Positions 1 through 7,276 of a stretch of 15,104 nt of DNA are shown in pieces. A program made the position numbers and the translations under genes. Positions within the stretch are counted from its first letter, which is position 1. Each line of letters begins with the position of its first letter. Source of the DNA: Actinomycetota bacterium (GTDB lineage: Bacteria; Actinomycetota; Actinomycetes; Actinomycetales; Cellulomonadaceae); NCBI GenBank assembly GCA_018898235.1, contig JAHIJU010000324.1, forward strand, positions 1 to 15,104. The letters are read 5' to 3'. A model generated the notes under the pieces. The model saw only the letters and a program-made list of their open reading frames with translations, ran no database searches and was not told the DNA's origin.

Positions 1-1408
1 GCACCTGCGGGCTGCCGACGACGACGGCCGGGGTCGCGATCACGGCCTGGGTGCCGACGGGGGAGACGGCCTCGTCGAACGCCTCGACGACCAGGCGCAG
101 GTGCTCGGGCGTCGTGAGCTCGTCGCAGGTGACCTGCACGTGGTCGCCGTCGGGCGCCCACAGGTCGATCCCCCGGTGCGCCGCGGCCACCAGGACGGCG
201 TTCGCCCGGCCCGGGACGACGACGCGGACGGTGTCGAAGAAGGCCTCGTGCTCGGCCTCCAGGCCCACGGTGCCCAGCAGGTCCGCGAGCCGCGAGGCCG
301 AGGCGTGCACCTGCTCCGCGATCGCCCGCAGCCCCTCGGGACCGTGGTAGACGGCGTACATGGCCGCGACCACGGCCAGCAGCGCCTGGGCGGTGCAGAT
401 GTTGCTGGTCGCCTTCTCCCGGCGGATGTGCTGCTCCCGCGTCGCCAGCGCCAGCCGGTAGGCCGGCGTCCCGTCGGCGTCGACGCTCACCCCGACCAAC
501 CGGCCGGGCAGGGTGCGCTCCAACCCGGTGCGTACTGCCATGAACGCCGCGTGCGGGCCGCCGCCGAACAGCGGAACGCCGAACCGCTGCGCCGAGCCGA
601 CGGCCACATCGGCCCCGACCTCGCCGGGCGCCTGCACGAGCGCGAGGGCGAGCAGATCGGTCGCGACGGTGACCAGTGCGCCACGCGCGTGCGCGGCCGC
701 GACGACCGGCGCCAGGTCGATCAGCCGCCCGTCGGCCCCGCACTGCTGGACGACGACCCCGACCAGCGGGCCCTCGATCGCCGGCAGCCCGTCGACCAGA
801 TCGGCCACGACCACCGCCTGCCCGATCGCCTCGGCCCGCCCCCGGGCCACCGCGAGCGACTGGCCGAACAGGGTGGCATCGAGCACGACGGTGCCCTCGG
901 CCTTCGACGCCCGGCGCATGAGCGCGACCGCCTCGGCGACGGCGGTGGCCTCGTCGAGCAGGGAGGCGTTGGCGACCGGCAGCCCGGTGAGGTCCTCGAC
1001 CACGGTCTGGAAGGTGAGCAGCGCCTCCAGCCGGCCCTGGGAGATCTCGGCCTGGTAGGGCGTGTACGAGGTGTACCAGGCGGGCGACTCCAGCACGTTG
1101 CGCCTGATCACGCCCGGGGTCGCGGTGCCGTAGTAGCCCTGGCCGATCATGGTGGTGCGGACGGTGTTGGCCGCGGCCCGCTCGTGCAGCGCGGCGAGCA
1201 CCTGGTCCTCGGACAGCGCGGGCGGCAGGTCCAGCGGGCGCGGCGAGCGGATCGCGGCCGGGACCGCGGTGGCCACCAGCGCATCGAGATCCGCGTACCC
1301 GAGGGTGGTGAGCATGTGGGCCACATCGGCAGCGCGCGGCCCGACGTGTCGGTCGACGAAGGCGGGCGGGTCGACGGGAACGGGGCTGACGGCGTTCGAT
1401 GAGGTCAC
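1..1408 (-). CDS. gcvP: Glycine dehydrogenase (decarboxylating), P-protein of the glycine cleavage system, N-terminal half
   Basis: GcvP decarboxylates glycine using PLP and passes the aminomethyl group to the lipoyl arm of GcvH. The reading frame is open from 1408 to the window edge, giving about 469 codons of a protein normally near 950 residues. The N-terminal family signature is clear: FVDRHVGP near residue 18, then the conserved stretches IGQGYYGT, NPVL-like NVLESPAWYTSYTPYQ, ISQGRLEALL and LPVANASLLDEATA. The segment after DEATA fits the PLP-transferase fold. The PLP lysine lies in the missing C-terminal half, so catalytic integrity cannot be judged. I chose a GTG start at 1408 because GGAG lies 7 nt upstream and homology begins within about 15 residues of it; no ATG fits better. 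The leader carries a glycine riboswitch. Confidence 0.96.
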   Translation of the reverse strand, partial: MTSSNAVSPVPVDPPAFVDRHVGPRAADVAHMLTTLGYADLDALVATAVPAAIRSPRPLDLPPALSEDQVLAALHERAAANTVRTTMIGQGYYGTATPGVIRRNVLESPAWYTSYTPYQAEISQGRLEALLTFQTVVEDLTGLPVANASLLDEATAVAEAVALMRRASKAEGTVVLDATLFGQSLAVARGRAEAIGQAVVVADLVDGLPAIEGPLVGVVVQQCGADGRLIDLAPVVAAAHARGALVTVATDLLALALVQAPGEVGADVAVGSAQRFGVPLFGGGPHAAFMAVRTGLERTLPGRLVGVSVDADGTPAYRLALATREQHIRREKATSNICTAQALLAVVAAMYAVYHGPEGLRAIAEQVHASASRLADLLGTVGLEAEHEAFFDTVRVVVPGRANAVLVAAAHRGIDLWAPDGDHVQVTCDELTTPEHLRLVVEAFDEAVSPVGTQAVIATPAVVVGSPQV

Positions 1409-1483
1409 TTCGGGACTCCGCGGGGGTAGTCCGGCGCACGCCGGGACCGGCTGGTGGCCTCCCCGCTCTGTCCTCGCGCACGG

Positions 1484-1680
1484 GGCGCTACCTGAGAGTT
1501 TGGCCGGGACGCCCCGGGCCGGGTAGGCCTGCGGGCGGCCGACGTGCACCGTCGGTGGGCGACCAGGGGGTCGCCGCTTTCCAGAGTTGCCTGATCGCGG
1601 CGGTACGGGGGCCTGAGAGATTCCCGGGGAGGGTTGCTCCTTCGGCGCATCCGGCGGGTGCGGACGCTCTCCCGTCGCGG
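1484..1680 (-). promoter_or_regulatory. Tandem glycine riboswitch controlling gcvP
   Basis: Reading the minus strand, the first aptamer runs from about 1675 to 1611. It opens with GGGAGAG (1673-1667), has CGCCGAAGGAGCAA in the middle, and closes with TCTCTCAGGC (1620-1611). The second aptamer follows after a short linker. It contains AACTCTGGAAAGCG and CACCGACGGTG, and ends with AAACTCTCAGGTA (about 1502-1489). These are the conserved halves of the two-aptamer glycine riboswitch, which usually turns on glycine cleavage genes when glycine is plentiful. Between the second aptamer and the gcvP ribosome binding site lies a CCGGCG-TG-CGCCGG hairpin (1444-1431). It could be part of the expression platform, acting on translation or transcription. 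Boundaries are approximate to about 5 nt. Confidence 0.93.
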
Positions 1681-1767
1681 TTCATGCGGCGTGTGAAGTT
1701 GTGGGCACAGCGTAGCGGGCGGGCCGTCGGGGTCCGAGCGCTCCTGGTCAGCCGGTTCTGCTCGAAA

Positions 1768-1790
1768 CTACTGCAATATTGTTACAGTAG
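1768..1790. promoter_or_regulatory. 23-bp imperfect palindrome, probable operator over the start of the AlbA_2 regulator
   Basis: The site has perfect 6-bp outer arms, CTACTG and CAGTAG, and an AT-rich centre in which AA, A, T and TT also match symmetrically. Only four half-site positions fail to pair. It ends 4 nt before the ATG at 1795 and stands out as AT-rich in a GC-rich setting. Its position over the likely promoter or start suggests autorepression by the adjacent DNA-binding protein. The protein-site pairing is inferred from proximity only. Confidence 0.6.
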
Positions 1791-1794
1791 GAGC

Positions 1795-3192
1795 ATGTAC
1801 GCTGCCGAGGTCGACCAGGCCCTCTCCCTCCCGGTCGATGCGGCGGTCAGCGCCCTCGCGACCCTCCGCGAGGGACAGTGGTTCGAACGCAAGTCCGGAC
1901 GGACCAGCCCACGCGACCTGGCGCCCGCACTTGTGGCGTTCGCCAACGCCGAGGGCGGCTGCCTCGTCGTGGGGTTCCACGACGGCAGGCTCGACGGTGT
2001 CCCGGCGACGAAGATCAACGACATCCGCCAGTCGGCGCAGGACTTCACCCGCCCCGTCGTCCGGCTCCGCACCGAGGAGCACACCGCCGAGGGCCGGACC
2101 TTCCTCGTGCTGCGCGTCGACCCCGGAGAGACGGTGCACGAGACCACGGCCGGTGAGTGCTACCTGCGGATCGGCGACGAGTCACGCCGGCTCGGGTTCG
2201 CCCAGCGTCAGGAGCTGACGTACGACCGCGGGACCGAACCGTTCGACGGATCCCCTACCGAGGCGCTCGTCAACGACCTGTCGCCCGCCCAGGTCGAGGG
2301 CTATCAGGATTCGATCGGCGCGTCGACGCCCGAGGCGATGCTGCGCGCCCGCGGCCTGCTGCGTCGAGATGGTCGCCTCACCGTCGCCGCCTACCTGCTG
2401 TTCGCCGACCATCCCCAGGACCTGTACCCCCACGCCCACGTGCGGGTGCTGCGCTACACCGACGTGCACCGTGGCAGCGGTGCCACGCTGACCCTCGACG
2501 ACGCGGCCGACCTCCGGTGCGAAGGCTCCTTGCCCCAGCAGATCACCGATGCAGCCGCGGCCGTCGAACGCCTCGTCCCCCAGCGCCGCGCCCTCGGCGC
2601 CGCGGGACGGTTCGTCGGCCATCCGATCGTGCCGCGCGACGCCTGGCTCGAGGGGCTGGTCAACGCCGTGCTGCACCGGTCCTACTCGATGGTCGGTGAC
2701 CACGTGCGCGTCGAGATCTTCCCCGATCGCCTCGAGATCTCCAGCCCCGGCCGGTTCCCGGGACTGGTCGACCCCACCCGACCGCTGTCGATCTCCAGGT
2801 ACGCCCGCAACCCGCGCATCGCCCGCGTGTGCTCGGACCTCGGGATCGCCCAGGAGCTTGGCGAGGGCATCCGCCGCATGTTCGACGAGATGCGCTCACG
2901 AGGACTCGCCGACCCCCTCTACACCCAGACCGCCGAGACGGTCCGCCTCGTGCTGTCCGCCGCCGACGCGATCCCCGAGGACGTGCGGTCCACCCTTTCC
3001 CGCGGAGCGCTCCACATCCTCGACGTCCTGCGCCGAGCCGGCCGACCACTCGGGACGGGACAGATCGCCGAGACCGCAGGGATCGCCCGGCCCACGGCGG
3101 GCCGTCACCTCCGCGCCCTGCAGGGAGCGGGCCTCGTCCGCTGGGACGGGGAGTCGGCCAAGGACCCGCGCGCTACCTGGCGGCTGGTCTGA
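1795..3192 (+). CDS. AlbA_2 (Schlafen-type) DNA-binding ATPase-like transcriptional regulator
   Basis: This 465-residue protein has the three-part layout of the COG2865-like regulator family. Residues about 26-70 form an AlbA_2/Schlafen domain, with ERK at 31-33 and AFANAEGG at 48-55. Residues about 280-365 match the RecG-related HATPase_c_4 region, with LEGLVNAVLHRSY, ISSPGRFPG, ARNPRIA and a GEGIRRMF ending. Residues about 400-465 form a winged helix (ALHILDVLRR, then IAETAGIARPTAGRHLRALQ). It is therefore probably a DNA-binding transcription factor; its ligand is unknown. The ATG at 1795 begins just before the conserved region. AGGAG sits only 1 nt from that ATG, too close for normal use, so translation may be leaderless. 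The open frame upstream to 1399 overlaps the gcvP riboswitch and is not coding. Its stop lies 3 bp from the stop of the convergent hydrolase. Confidence 0.85.
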   Translation: MYAAEVDQALSLPVDAAVSALATLREGQWFERKSGRTSPRDLAPALVAFANAEGGCLVVGFHDGRLDGVPATKINDIRQSAQDFTRPVVRLRTEEHTAEGRTFLVLRVDPGETVHETTAGECYLRIGDESRRLGFAQRQELTYDRGTEPFDGSPTEALVNDLSPAQVEGYQDSIGASTPEAMLRARGLLRRDGRLTVAAYLLFADHPQDLYPHAHVRVLRYTDVHRGSGATLTLDDAADLRCEGSLPQQITDAAAAVERLVPQRRALGAAGRFVGHPIVPRDAWLEGLVNAVLHRSYSMVGDHVRVEIFPDRLEISSPGRFPGLVDPTRPLSISRYARNPRIARVCSDLGIAQELGEGIRRMFDEMRSRGLADPLYTQTAETVRLVLSAADAIPEDVRSTLSRGALHILDVLRRAGRPLGTGQIAETAGIARPTAGRHLRALQGAGLVRWDGESAKDPRATWRLV

Positions 3193-3195
3193 CCG

Positions 3196-3966
3196 TCAGC
3201 CGAGCAGCTCCACCACACGCCCGACGAACCGGTGCGGCTCCACCAGGTGCGGGTAGTGGCCGGCCGACCACACCTCGACCTGGGCGCTCGGGATGCGCTC
3301 GCGCAGCCAGGTCGTGTAGTCCGCGCCCAGGTCGGTGCCGTGCACGACGAGGTACGGGGTCCCGGAGGGCAACGCCAGGAGGGTGTCGACCTCCGCGGCC
3401 AGGTCCTGCGGCGACAGGTCCAGCATGAGCGCCCAGCTCCCGAGCACCACGGCCTGGTCCGGGCGGCGCAGCTCCTCGATGCGGTCGAAGCTCTCGTCGT
3501 CGAGCACGCCACGCATCTGCGCGAACATCCCGCGGATCACCTGCTGGAACAGCTCCGAACGCAGCATCGGCTCGAAGCCGATGGTCTGCTCCTGGAGCGC
3601 ACCGAGCGCCAGCGGCTGGTCCACGTTGATGACCCCGGCCACGGGGTACGCCGCCGCGTAGGCCGTCGCGACGATGCCGCCCAGGGAGTGGCCGACGACG
3701 AACGGCACGGCGTCCGGACCGGCCACCCGCTCGACGACGGCGTGCACATCCACGGCGTACTGCGCCGGGTGGTAGCCGTCGCCCTGCGGCGAGTCCCCGT
3801 GCCCGCGCAGGTCGACCCGCAGCACCCGGGCGTGCTCGGCGAGCTCGGCCGTGATCGGGTCGAACGAGTGCCGGTTCTCGGTGATGCCGTGGATCAGCAC
3901 GAGGAGCGGGCCGGAGCCCTGCTCGTCGTAGGACAACGGGACGGTCGCGGACAGGGCGTCGGGCAT
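3196..3966 (-). CDS. Alpha/beta hydrolase with intact catalytic triad
   Basis: This 256-residue protein is a cytoplasmic alpha/beta-fold hydrolase with no signal peptide. The oxyanion-hole HG is at residues 26-27 (LIHGITENRHSF), RVDLRGHGDSP at 50-60, the nucleophile elbow GHSLGG has Ser94, the likely acid is Asp212 (VVHGTD), and the catalytic His is in GHYPH at 237. Substrate cannot be predicted; esters, thioesters or lactones are all possible. The start at 3966 has GAGGAG 5 nt upstream. It is the last gene of the operon that begins with the dehydrogenase at 6358, and is separated by 72 bp from its paralogue. The two share near-identical endings (GHYPHLVEP versus GHYPHLVDP), which shows tandem duplication. 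Confidence 0.92.
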   Translation of the reverse strand: MPDALSATVPLSYDEQGSGPLLVLIHGITENRHSFDPITAELAEHARVLRVDLRGHGDSPQGDGYHPAQYAVDVHAVVERVAGPDAVPFVVGHSLGGIVATAYAAAYPVAGVINVDQPLALGALQEQTIGFEPMLRSELFQQVIRGMFAQMRGVLDDESFDRIEELRRPDQAVVLGSWALMLDLSPQDLAAEVDTLLALPSGTPYLVVHGTDLGADYTTWLRERIPSAQVEVWSAGHYPHLVEPHRFVGRVVELLG

Positions 3967-4000
3967 GGTGTCTCCTCGGGAGGTCGGGCCGGCAGAGCGG

Positions 4001-4037
4001 GTCCAGCAGGGGAGTGCGTCCAGCAGGGTCCAGCAGG
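4001..4037. repeat. Three copies of a 10-bp repeat between the hydrolase paralogues
   Basis: GTCCAGCAGG occurs at 4001-4010 and, as a perfect tandem pair, at 4018-4027 and 4028-4037. It fills most of the 72-bp gap between the two hydrolase genes. Slippage or residue of the gene duplication are both possible explanations; no function is evident. Confidence 0.6.
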
Positions 4038-4038
4038 G

Positions 4039-4824
4039 TCAGGGCAGTGCGAGCAGGGTGAGCAGGCGCGCGACGAACCGGTCGGGGTCCACCAGGTGCG
4101 GGTAGTGCCCGCCCGACCAGCCCTCGATCCGGGTGGCCCGGGCGTGCTCACGCAACCAGCTGACGTAGGTGCGGCCCGGGTCGGCACCGAGCACGCACAG
4201 CACCGGGGTACCCGGCATCACGGCGACCACCTGCTCCGCCCAGGCCCGCAGGCTCACCGGGTCGCGTTCGCGCAACGGCTGCCACATCCCGGCCAGCACC
4301 TGCGGGTCGGCCCGCCGCAGCGCGCGCAGCCGTGCCTGCTCGTCCTCGCCCAGCGGCCCGTAGCCCGACGGGTACAGCAGCACCCGTTCGACGTCGTCGG
4401 CGGCCGGCTCGGCGGGCAGCGCCCTGACCAGCGCGTCCGAACCCGACCACAAGAGGTGCTGGTCCACGTCCACCACCCCGGCGGTGGGGAACCAGGTGGC
4501 GTAGTCCATCGCGACGAAGGCCCCGTACCCGTGGCCGACGAGCAACGGCGGCTGCGCATCGGCGTCCCGGGCGGCCAGCACCGCGCGCAGGTCGGCGACG
4601 TGGTCCTCGACGTCGTACCCGTCGCCCGCCGGGGAGGCGCCGTGCCCGCGCAGGTCCACCGTGAGCACCCGGGCCCGACCCTCCAGCCGGTCGACCACCG
4701 GGTCCCAGGCGCGGTGGTCCTCGGCGAGCTCGTGCAGCAGCACGACGAGCGGGCCGGTGCCGTGCTCGACCCCGTGCTCGACGACCGCGAGCGGCACCGG
4801 GTGCGCCGAGCGTGGTCCCGTCAT
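4039..4824 (-). CDS. Alpha/beta hydrolase paralogue lacking the serine nucleophile
   Basis: This 261-residue protein aligns along its whole length with the hydrolase encoded at 3966-3196. Examples are LTVDLRGHGASPAGDGY, a shared VDQ segment, and GHYPHLVDP with His240. The nucleophile elbow reads GHGYGA: the serine position is Gly99, encoded by GGG (plus-strand 4528-4530). The oxyanion-hole HG has become HE (residues 31-32). The likely acid (Asp215) and the histidine remain. Ordinary Ser-hydrolase chemistry is therefore unlikely; a binding, regulatory or cofactor-free role is possible. The start at 4824 forms an ATGA overlap with the ACT gene stop, indicating translational coupling. The frame is clean, with normal GC-rich codon use, so it is not a decayed pseudogene. 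Confidence 0.88.
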   Translation of the reverse strand: MTGPRSAHPVPLAVVEHGVEHGTGPLVVLLHELAEDHRAWDPVVDRLEGRARVLTVDLRGHGASPAGDGYDVEDHVADLRAVLAARDADAQPPLLVGHGYGAFVAMDYATWFPTAGVVDVDQHLLWSGSDALVRALPAEPAADDVERVLLYPSGYGPLGEDEQARLRALRRADPQVLAGMWQPLRERDPVSLRAWAEQVVAVMPGTPVLCVLGADPGRTYVSWLREHARATRIEGWSGGHYPHLVDPDRFVARLLTLLALP

Positions 4825-5285
4825 CGCACGTCCGGCGGCTGGATGACGAGGGCGTGGGCGAGCGCCCCGGCCGCGAGCGCCGCCTCGACCACCACCTCGA
4901 CGTCGACCAGCGCCCCCTCGACGAGCAGCGGTTCGCCGCGGTCGGTCACCCCCGACCAGCGCACGCCCGCATGCGCCGGCGGCACGAACGCGACGCCCGC
5001 AGGCAGCTGCAGCACCGCGGCGGCACGAACCCCCAGGTCATCGGCCCGGCGCACCAGCACCGAGTGCACGACGGCCAGGCGTTCGACGCTGCGGGCCAGC
5101 AGCCGCTGCCGTCGCTCATTGGCCACGAACGTCACCGTGACCAGGCCGGTGCCCTCGGCGGACTCGCCCGTGGCCAGGGCGTCGAAGTTCACGCCGCGGG
5201 TCGCGAACACCCCGGCCAGGGCCACGATCGTGCCCGTCCGGTGGTCGGCCCGCACGTACAGGATCCAGCGCACCTCGTCGTTCAT
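4821..5285 (-). CDS. ACT-domain small regulatory-type protein
   Basis: This 154-residue protein has an N-terminal ACT-like domain at about residues 5-78. It starts with a beta strand (RWILYVRADHRTGTIVALAGVFATRGVNFDAL), then shows a strand/helix pattern ending near HSVLVRRADDLGV. ACT domains usually bind amino acids or related small acids and control enzymes. The resemblance to acetolactate synthase small subunits is architectural only. Residues 85-154 are Ala/Val-rich and were not recognised. The start at 5285 overlaps the dehydrogenase stop by ATGA, and its own stop overlaps the next hydrolase start by ATGA, so all three are translationally coupled. It may sense the substrate or product of the dehydrogenase; that is inference. 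Confidence 0.8.
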   Translation of the reverse strand: MNDEVRWILYVRADHRTGTIVALAGVFATRGVNFDALATGESAEGTGLVTVTFVANERRQRLLARSVERLAVVHSVLVRRADDLGVRAAAVLQLPAGVAFVPPAHAGVRWSGVTDRGEPLLVEGALVDVEVVVEAALAAGALAHALVIQPPDVR

Positions 5286-6358
5286 ACCGCTCCCTCCAGC
5301 CAGGGCGCAGTGAGCTGCTGCACCCGTCCGCCCACCTGCGCCAGCCGCCGCGACTCGTCCGGGGCGGTCGGGTCGCCCAGCACATGGGTCCAGCCCTCGG
5401 GCCCCAGCACGAGCGGCACCCCGAGCACCCCGTGCCACGGCTCGCCGCCCACCTCGACCTCACCGGCGAGGGCCACCTGCCCCGCGACGACGATGTCCCG
5501 GCCGTCGCACACCACCTCGACCAGATCGACCGTCGCCGCCGCCGATCCGGACGCCGTCTTGGCCCCGCTCTGGTGGGTGAGCCACGGCCGGCAGACCACG
5601 CGCAGGTCCGGCGGGTAGGTCTCGACCAGGGCGAACGCTGCGGCGACATCGGTCGTGAGCAGCGGCAGGAGGTCCCGCTGGGCGGCGGCGACCTCCTGGT
5701 CGAAGGTGTCCAGGGTGCGCGGGCCGCGCAGCGTCGCGACCGCGCGGGCCCGCTCATCGGCCAGCAGACCCGAGATCCGCACGCTCGACCACAGCGGCAC
5801 CAGATCGTGCCCGTGCTGCCCGCCGACGAACCCGCCGACGCGGTGCCGGCGCACCCCGAGCGACTCGGCGAGCTCGCGACGGAACCGCAGGGTGTCCAAC
5901 CAGGCGCCCATCCCGATCACCCGGTGCCGGCCGAGGCGCTGGGCCATCACGGCCACCCCGAGCTCGACCGGGTTGGACACCACGATGACGACCTCGCTGC
6001 CCGACCCGCCCGCAGCCAGCGCATCGGCGTAGGCGGCGAACACCACGGCGTTGTCGGCGGCCAGCGCGGCCCGGTCGGTGTTCGCCCCGGGGTGCGTGGG
6101 CGAGGTGCGGCCGGCCGCGACGACGACGACGTCGGCCACCACCTCGGACGGGTCCATCGCCACGTCGATGAGCGGTGCGTGCTCGGCGTAGGCGTCCACC
6201 AGGTCCGCGCGCAGCCCGTACGCCGCGCGGCCGGAGGCGCCGTCGGCCCGCCCGACGAGCTGCAGCCGCGCCGCCGACGGCAGGATCCGCCGTTCGACGA
6301 GCTGGGTGCACACCTGACGGCCCACGTCCCCCGTGGCCCCGAGCACCGCTACGTCCAT
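5282..6358 (-). CDS. Lactate/malate dehydrogenase-family NAD-dependent 2-hydroxyacid dehydrogenase
   Basis: This 358-residue protein keeps the LDH/MDH core. It has a Rossmann glycine motif GATGDVG at 7-13, SNP(V) at 128-131, the Asp/Arg pair LDTLRFR (Asp155, Arg158), and the catalytic histidine in GGQHGHD (His182). VPLVLG near the C-terminus matches the final conserved strand. The mobile substrate loop (AGRTSPTHPGANTDR, 82-96) differs in length from classic malate or lactate enzymes. It does not show a clear Arg or Gln specificity residue, so the substrate is open. At 358 residues it is longer than typical MDH (about 310-330). It is first in a four-gene coupled operon with an ACT protein and two hydrolases, which argues against a housekeeping TCA role. 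Confidence 0.88.
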   Translation of the reverse strand: MDVAVLGATGDVGRQVCTQLVERRILPSAARLQLVGRADGASGRAAYGLRADLVDAYAEHAPLIDVAMDPSEVVADVVVVAAGRTSPTHPGANTDRAALAADNAVVFAAYADALAAGGSGSEVVIVVSNPVELGVAVMAQRLGRHRVIGMGAWLDTLRFRRELAESLGVRRHRVGGFVGGQHGHDLVPLWSSVRISGLLADERARAVATLRGPRTLDTFDQEVAAAQRDLLPLLTTDVAAAFALVETYPPDLRVVCRPWLTHQSGAKTASGSAAATVDLVEVVCDGRDIVVAGQVALAGEVEVGGEPWHGVLGVPLVLGPEGWTHVLGDPTAPDESRRLAQVGGRVQQLTAPWLEGAV

Positions 6359-6370
6359 GCGCGAAGGCTA
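6359..6370 (-). promoter_or_regulatory. Possible -10 element for a leaderless dehydrogenase mRNA
   Basis: On the minus strand TAGCCT (6370-6365) lies 6 nt before the ATG at 6358, and no Shine-Dalgarno sequence is visible. This spacing would put the transcript start at or near the start codon. No convincing -35 element was found, so the call is weak. Confidence 0.3.
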
Positions 6371-6430
6371 GTTGTCGGAGGCCAGGGCGATGGTGACGCC
6401 GTGCCCGGGCTGCTGCGCGGGCAGCTGTCT

Positions 6431-6485
6431 CGGCCGCGACGCGGCCGGGTCCGGCGACGCTCGGCGAGCCACCGCCGACCGGACC
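6431..6485 (-). terminator. Hairpin cluster downstream of the MerR gene, possible terminator
   Basis: The 154-bp gap after the MerR stop contains CGGCCGCG/CGCGGCCG with a one-base centre (6431-6447). It also has GGTCCGG (6448-6454) pairing with CCGGACC (6479-6485), with a GCTCG/CGAGC hairpin inside. There is no U-tract, so this may instead be ordinary GC-rich folding. The rest of the 6371-6512 gap holds nothing I can identify. Confidence 0.35.
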
Positions 6486-6512
6486 GTCGTCCGCCGTCTC
6501 CGCTGTTCGAGG

Positions 6513-7262
6513 CTATTCGAGGTTGGCAGCGATCCAGACCTGCATCGCTGCACGGATGACCTCGGCGTTGTGCTGCCCGCCGTAGGTCGCCGCGAAGCGC
6601 ACATCCGCGACGTACAGCTCCGACAGACCGGCGTACGAGTCGGCGTCGGGAGCGCGGCCTCCCCAGAAGTCGGTCACCCAGCGGTGGTGCGCGGCGATCA
6701 GAGCCTGGAAGCTCGCGCCGGTGGGGTCGTCGCCGCAGGTCGCGGCCTCGCGGAGTGCCGCGTTGATGTCGAGGCTTCGCTCATCGTCACAACGGCGCTG
6801 ATCCTCGCTCATCTGGTCACGGCGCTTCGCGCTGCGCTCCCACGCCTCGTCACCCCAGCGCTCGCGCACCTCGGCTTCGTATCGGGTCTCGTCGACTCCT
6901 GCGAAGACTTCCTCGATGGTCATGGTCCGGCCCTTCGTCACCGCGGCCAGCGTGTGCCGTACGGCGGAGATCTGTCGATCGGTGCGGTCTCGTCGTTCTT
7001 CCAGGAGCGCGAGATGGGAGGTGATCGCCTGGGCGAGTGTCGCGTCGTCCTCGAGGGCGATGCGGATGGTCGCGAGCGGGAGCTCCAGCGCACGCAGCGA
7101 CAGGATCCGGTAGAGCCGTGACAGCTCGGCGTCTCCGTAGAACCGGTACCCGTTGTTCGCGACTCGCGAGGGTCGAAGGAGACCGATCTGCTCGTAGTGC
7201 CGCAGCGTGCGGCTCGTGAGTCCTGTCGCCCGGGCCACCTCCCTGATCGGCCACTCCGTCAT
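6513..7262 (-). CDS. MerR-family regulator with TipAS-type ligand-binding domain
   Basis: This 249-residue regulator has an N-terminal MerR winged helix (residues 4-73): IREVARATGLTSRTLRHYEQIGLL followed by GYRFYG. A linker helix follows at about 75-110. The C-terminal domain (115-249) has the TipAS pattern: MTIEEVFAGVDETRYEAEVRERWG, then WVTDFWGG and LSELYVADVRFAATYGG. TipAS domains bind antibiotics or other bulky ligands and activate transcription by twisting long-spacer promoters. Cys158 and Cys176 are present, but I cannot tell whether either corresponds to the adduct-forming cysteine of TipA. The start at 7262 has GGGAG about 8 nt upstream and lies 14 bp after the VOC stop, so both are probably one mRNA. 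Base composition looks less GC-rich than its neighbours, which hints at transfer. Confidence 0.92.
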   Translation of the reverse strand: MTEWPIREVARATGLTSRTLRHYEQIGLLRPSRVANNGYRFYGDAELSRLYRILSLRALELPLATIRIALEDDATLAQAITSHLALLEERRDRTDRQISAVRHTLAAVTKGRTMTIEEVFAGVDETRYEAEVRERWGDEAWERSAKRRDQMSEDQRRCDDERSLDINAALREAATCGDDPTGASFQALIAAHHRWVTDFWGGRAPDADSYAGLSELYVADVRFAATYGGQHNAEVIRAAMQVWIAANLE

Positions 7263-7276
7263 GCGCGTTCTCCCGG

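Noticed and set aside
1399..1794. Upstream extension of the AlbA_2 regulator
   Set aside because: It would overlap the gcvP start and the whole glycine riboswitch on the other strand; conserved sequence begins after 1795.
3232..5313. A 693-codon plus-strand open frame opposite the hydrolases and ACT gene
   Set aside because: It is antisense to three genes with clear family motifs; its His/Arg/Gly/Pro-rich translation is typical of shadow frames at very high GC.
6368..6470. Short minus-strand frame ending in PGHGVTIALASDN before the dehydrogenase
   Set aside because: The C-terminal end looks protein-like, but the rest is Arg/Pro/Ala-rich and there is no start with a binding site. It might be a gene remnant, but I cannot support it.
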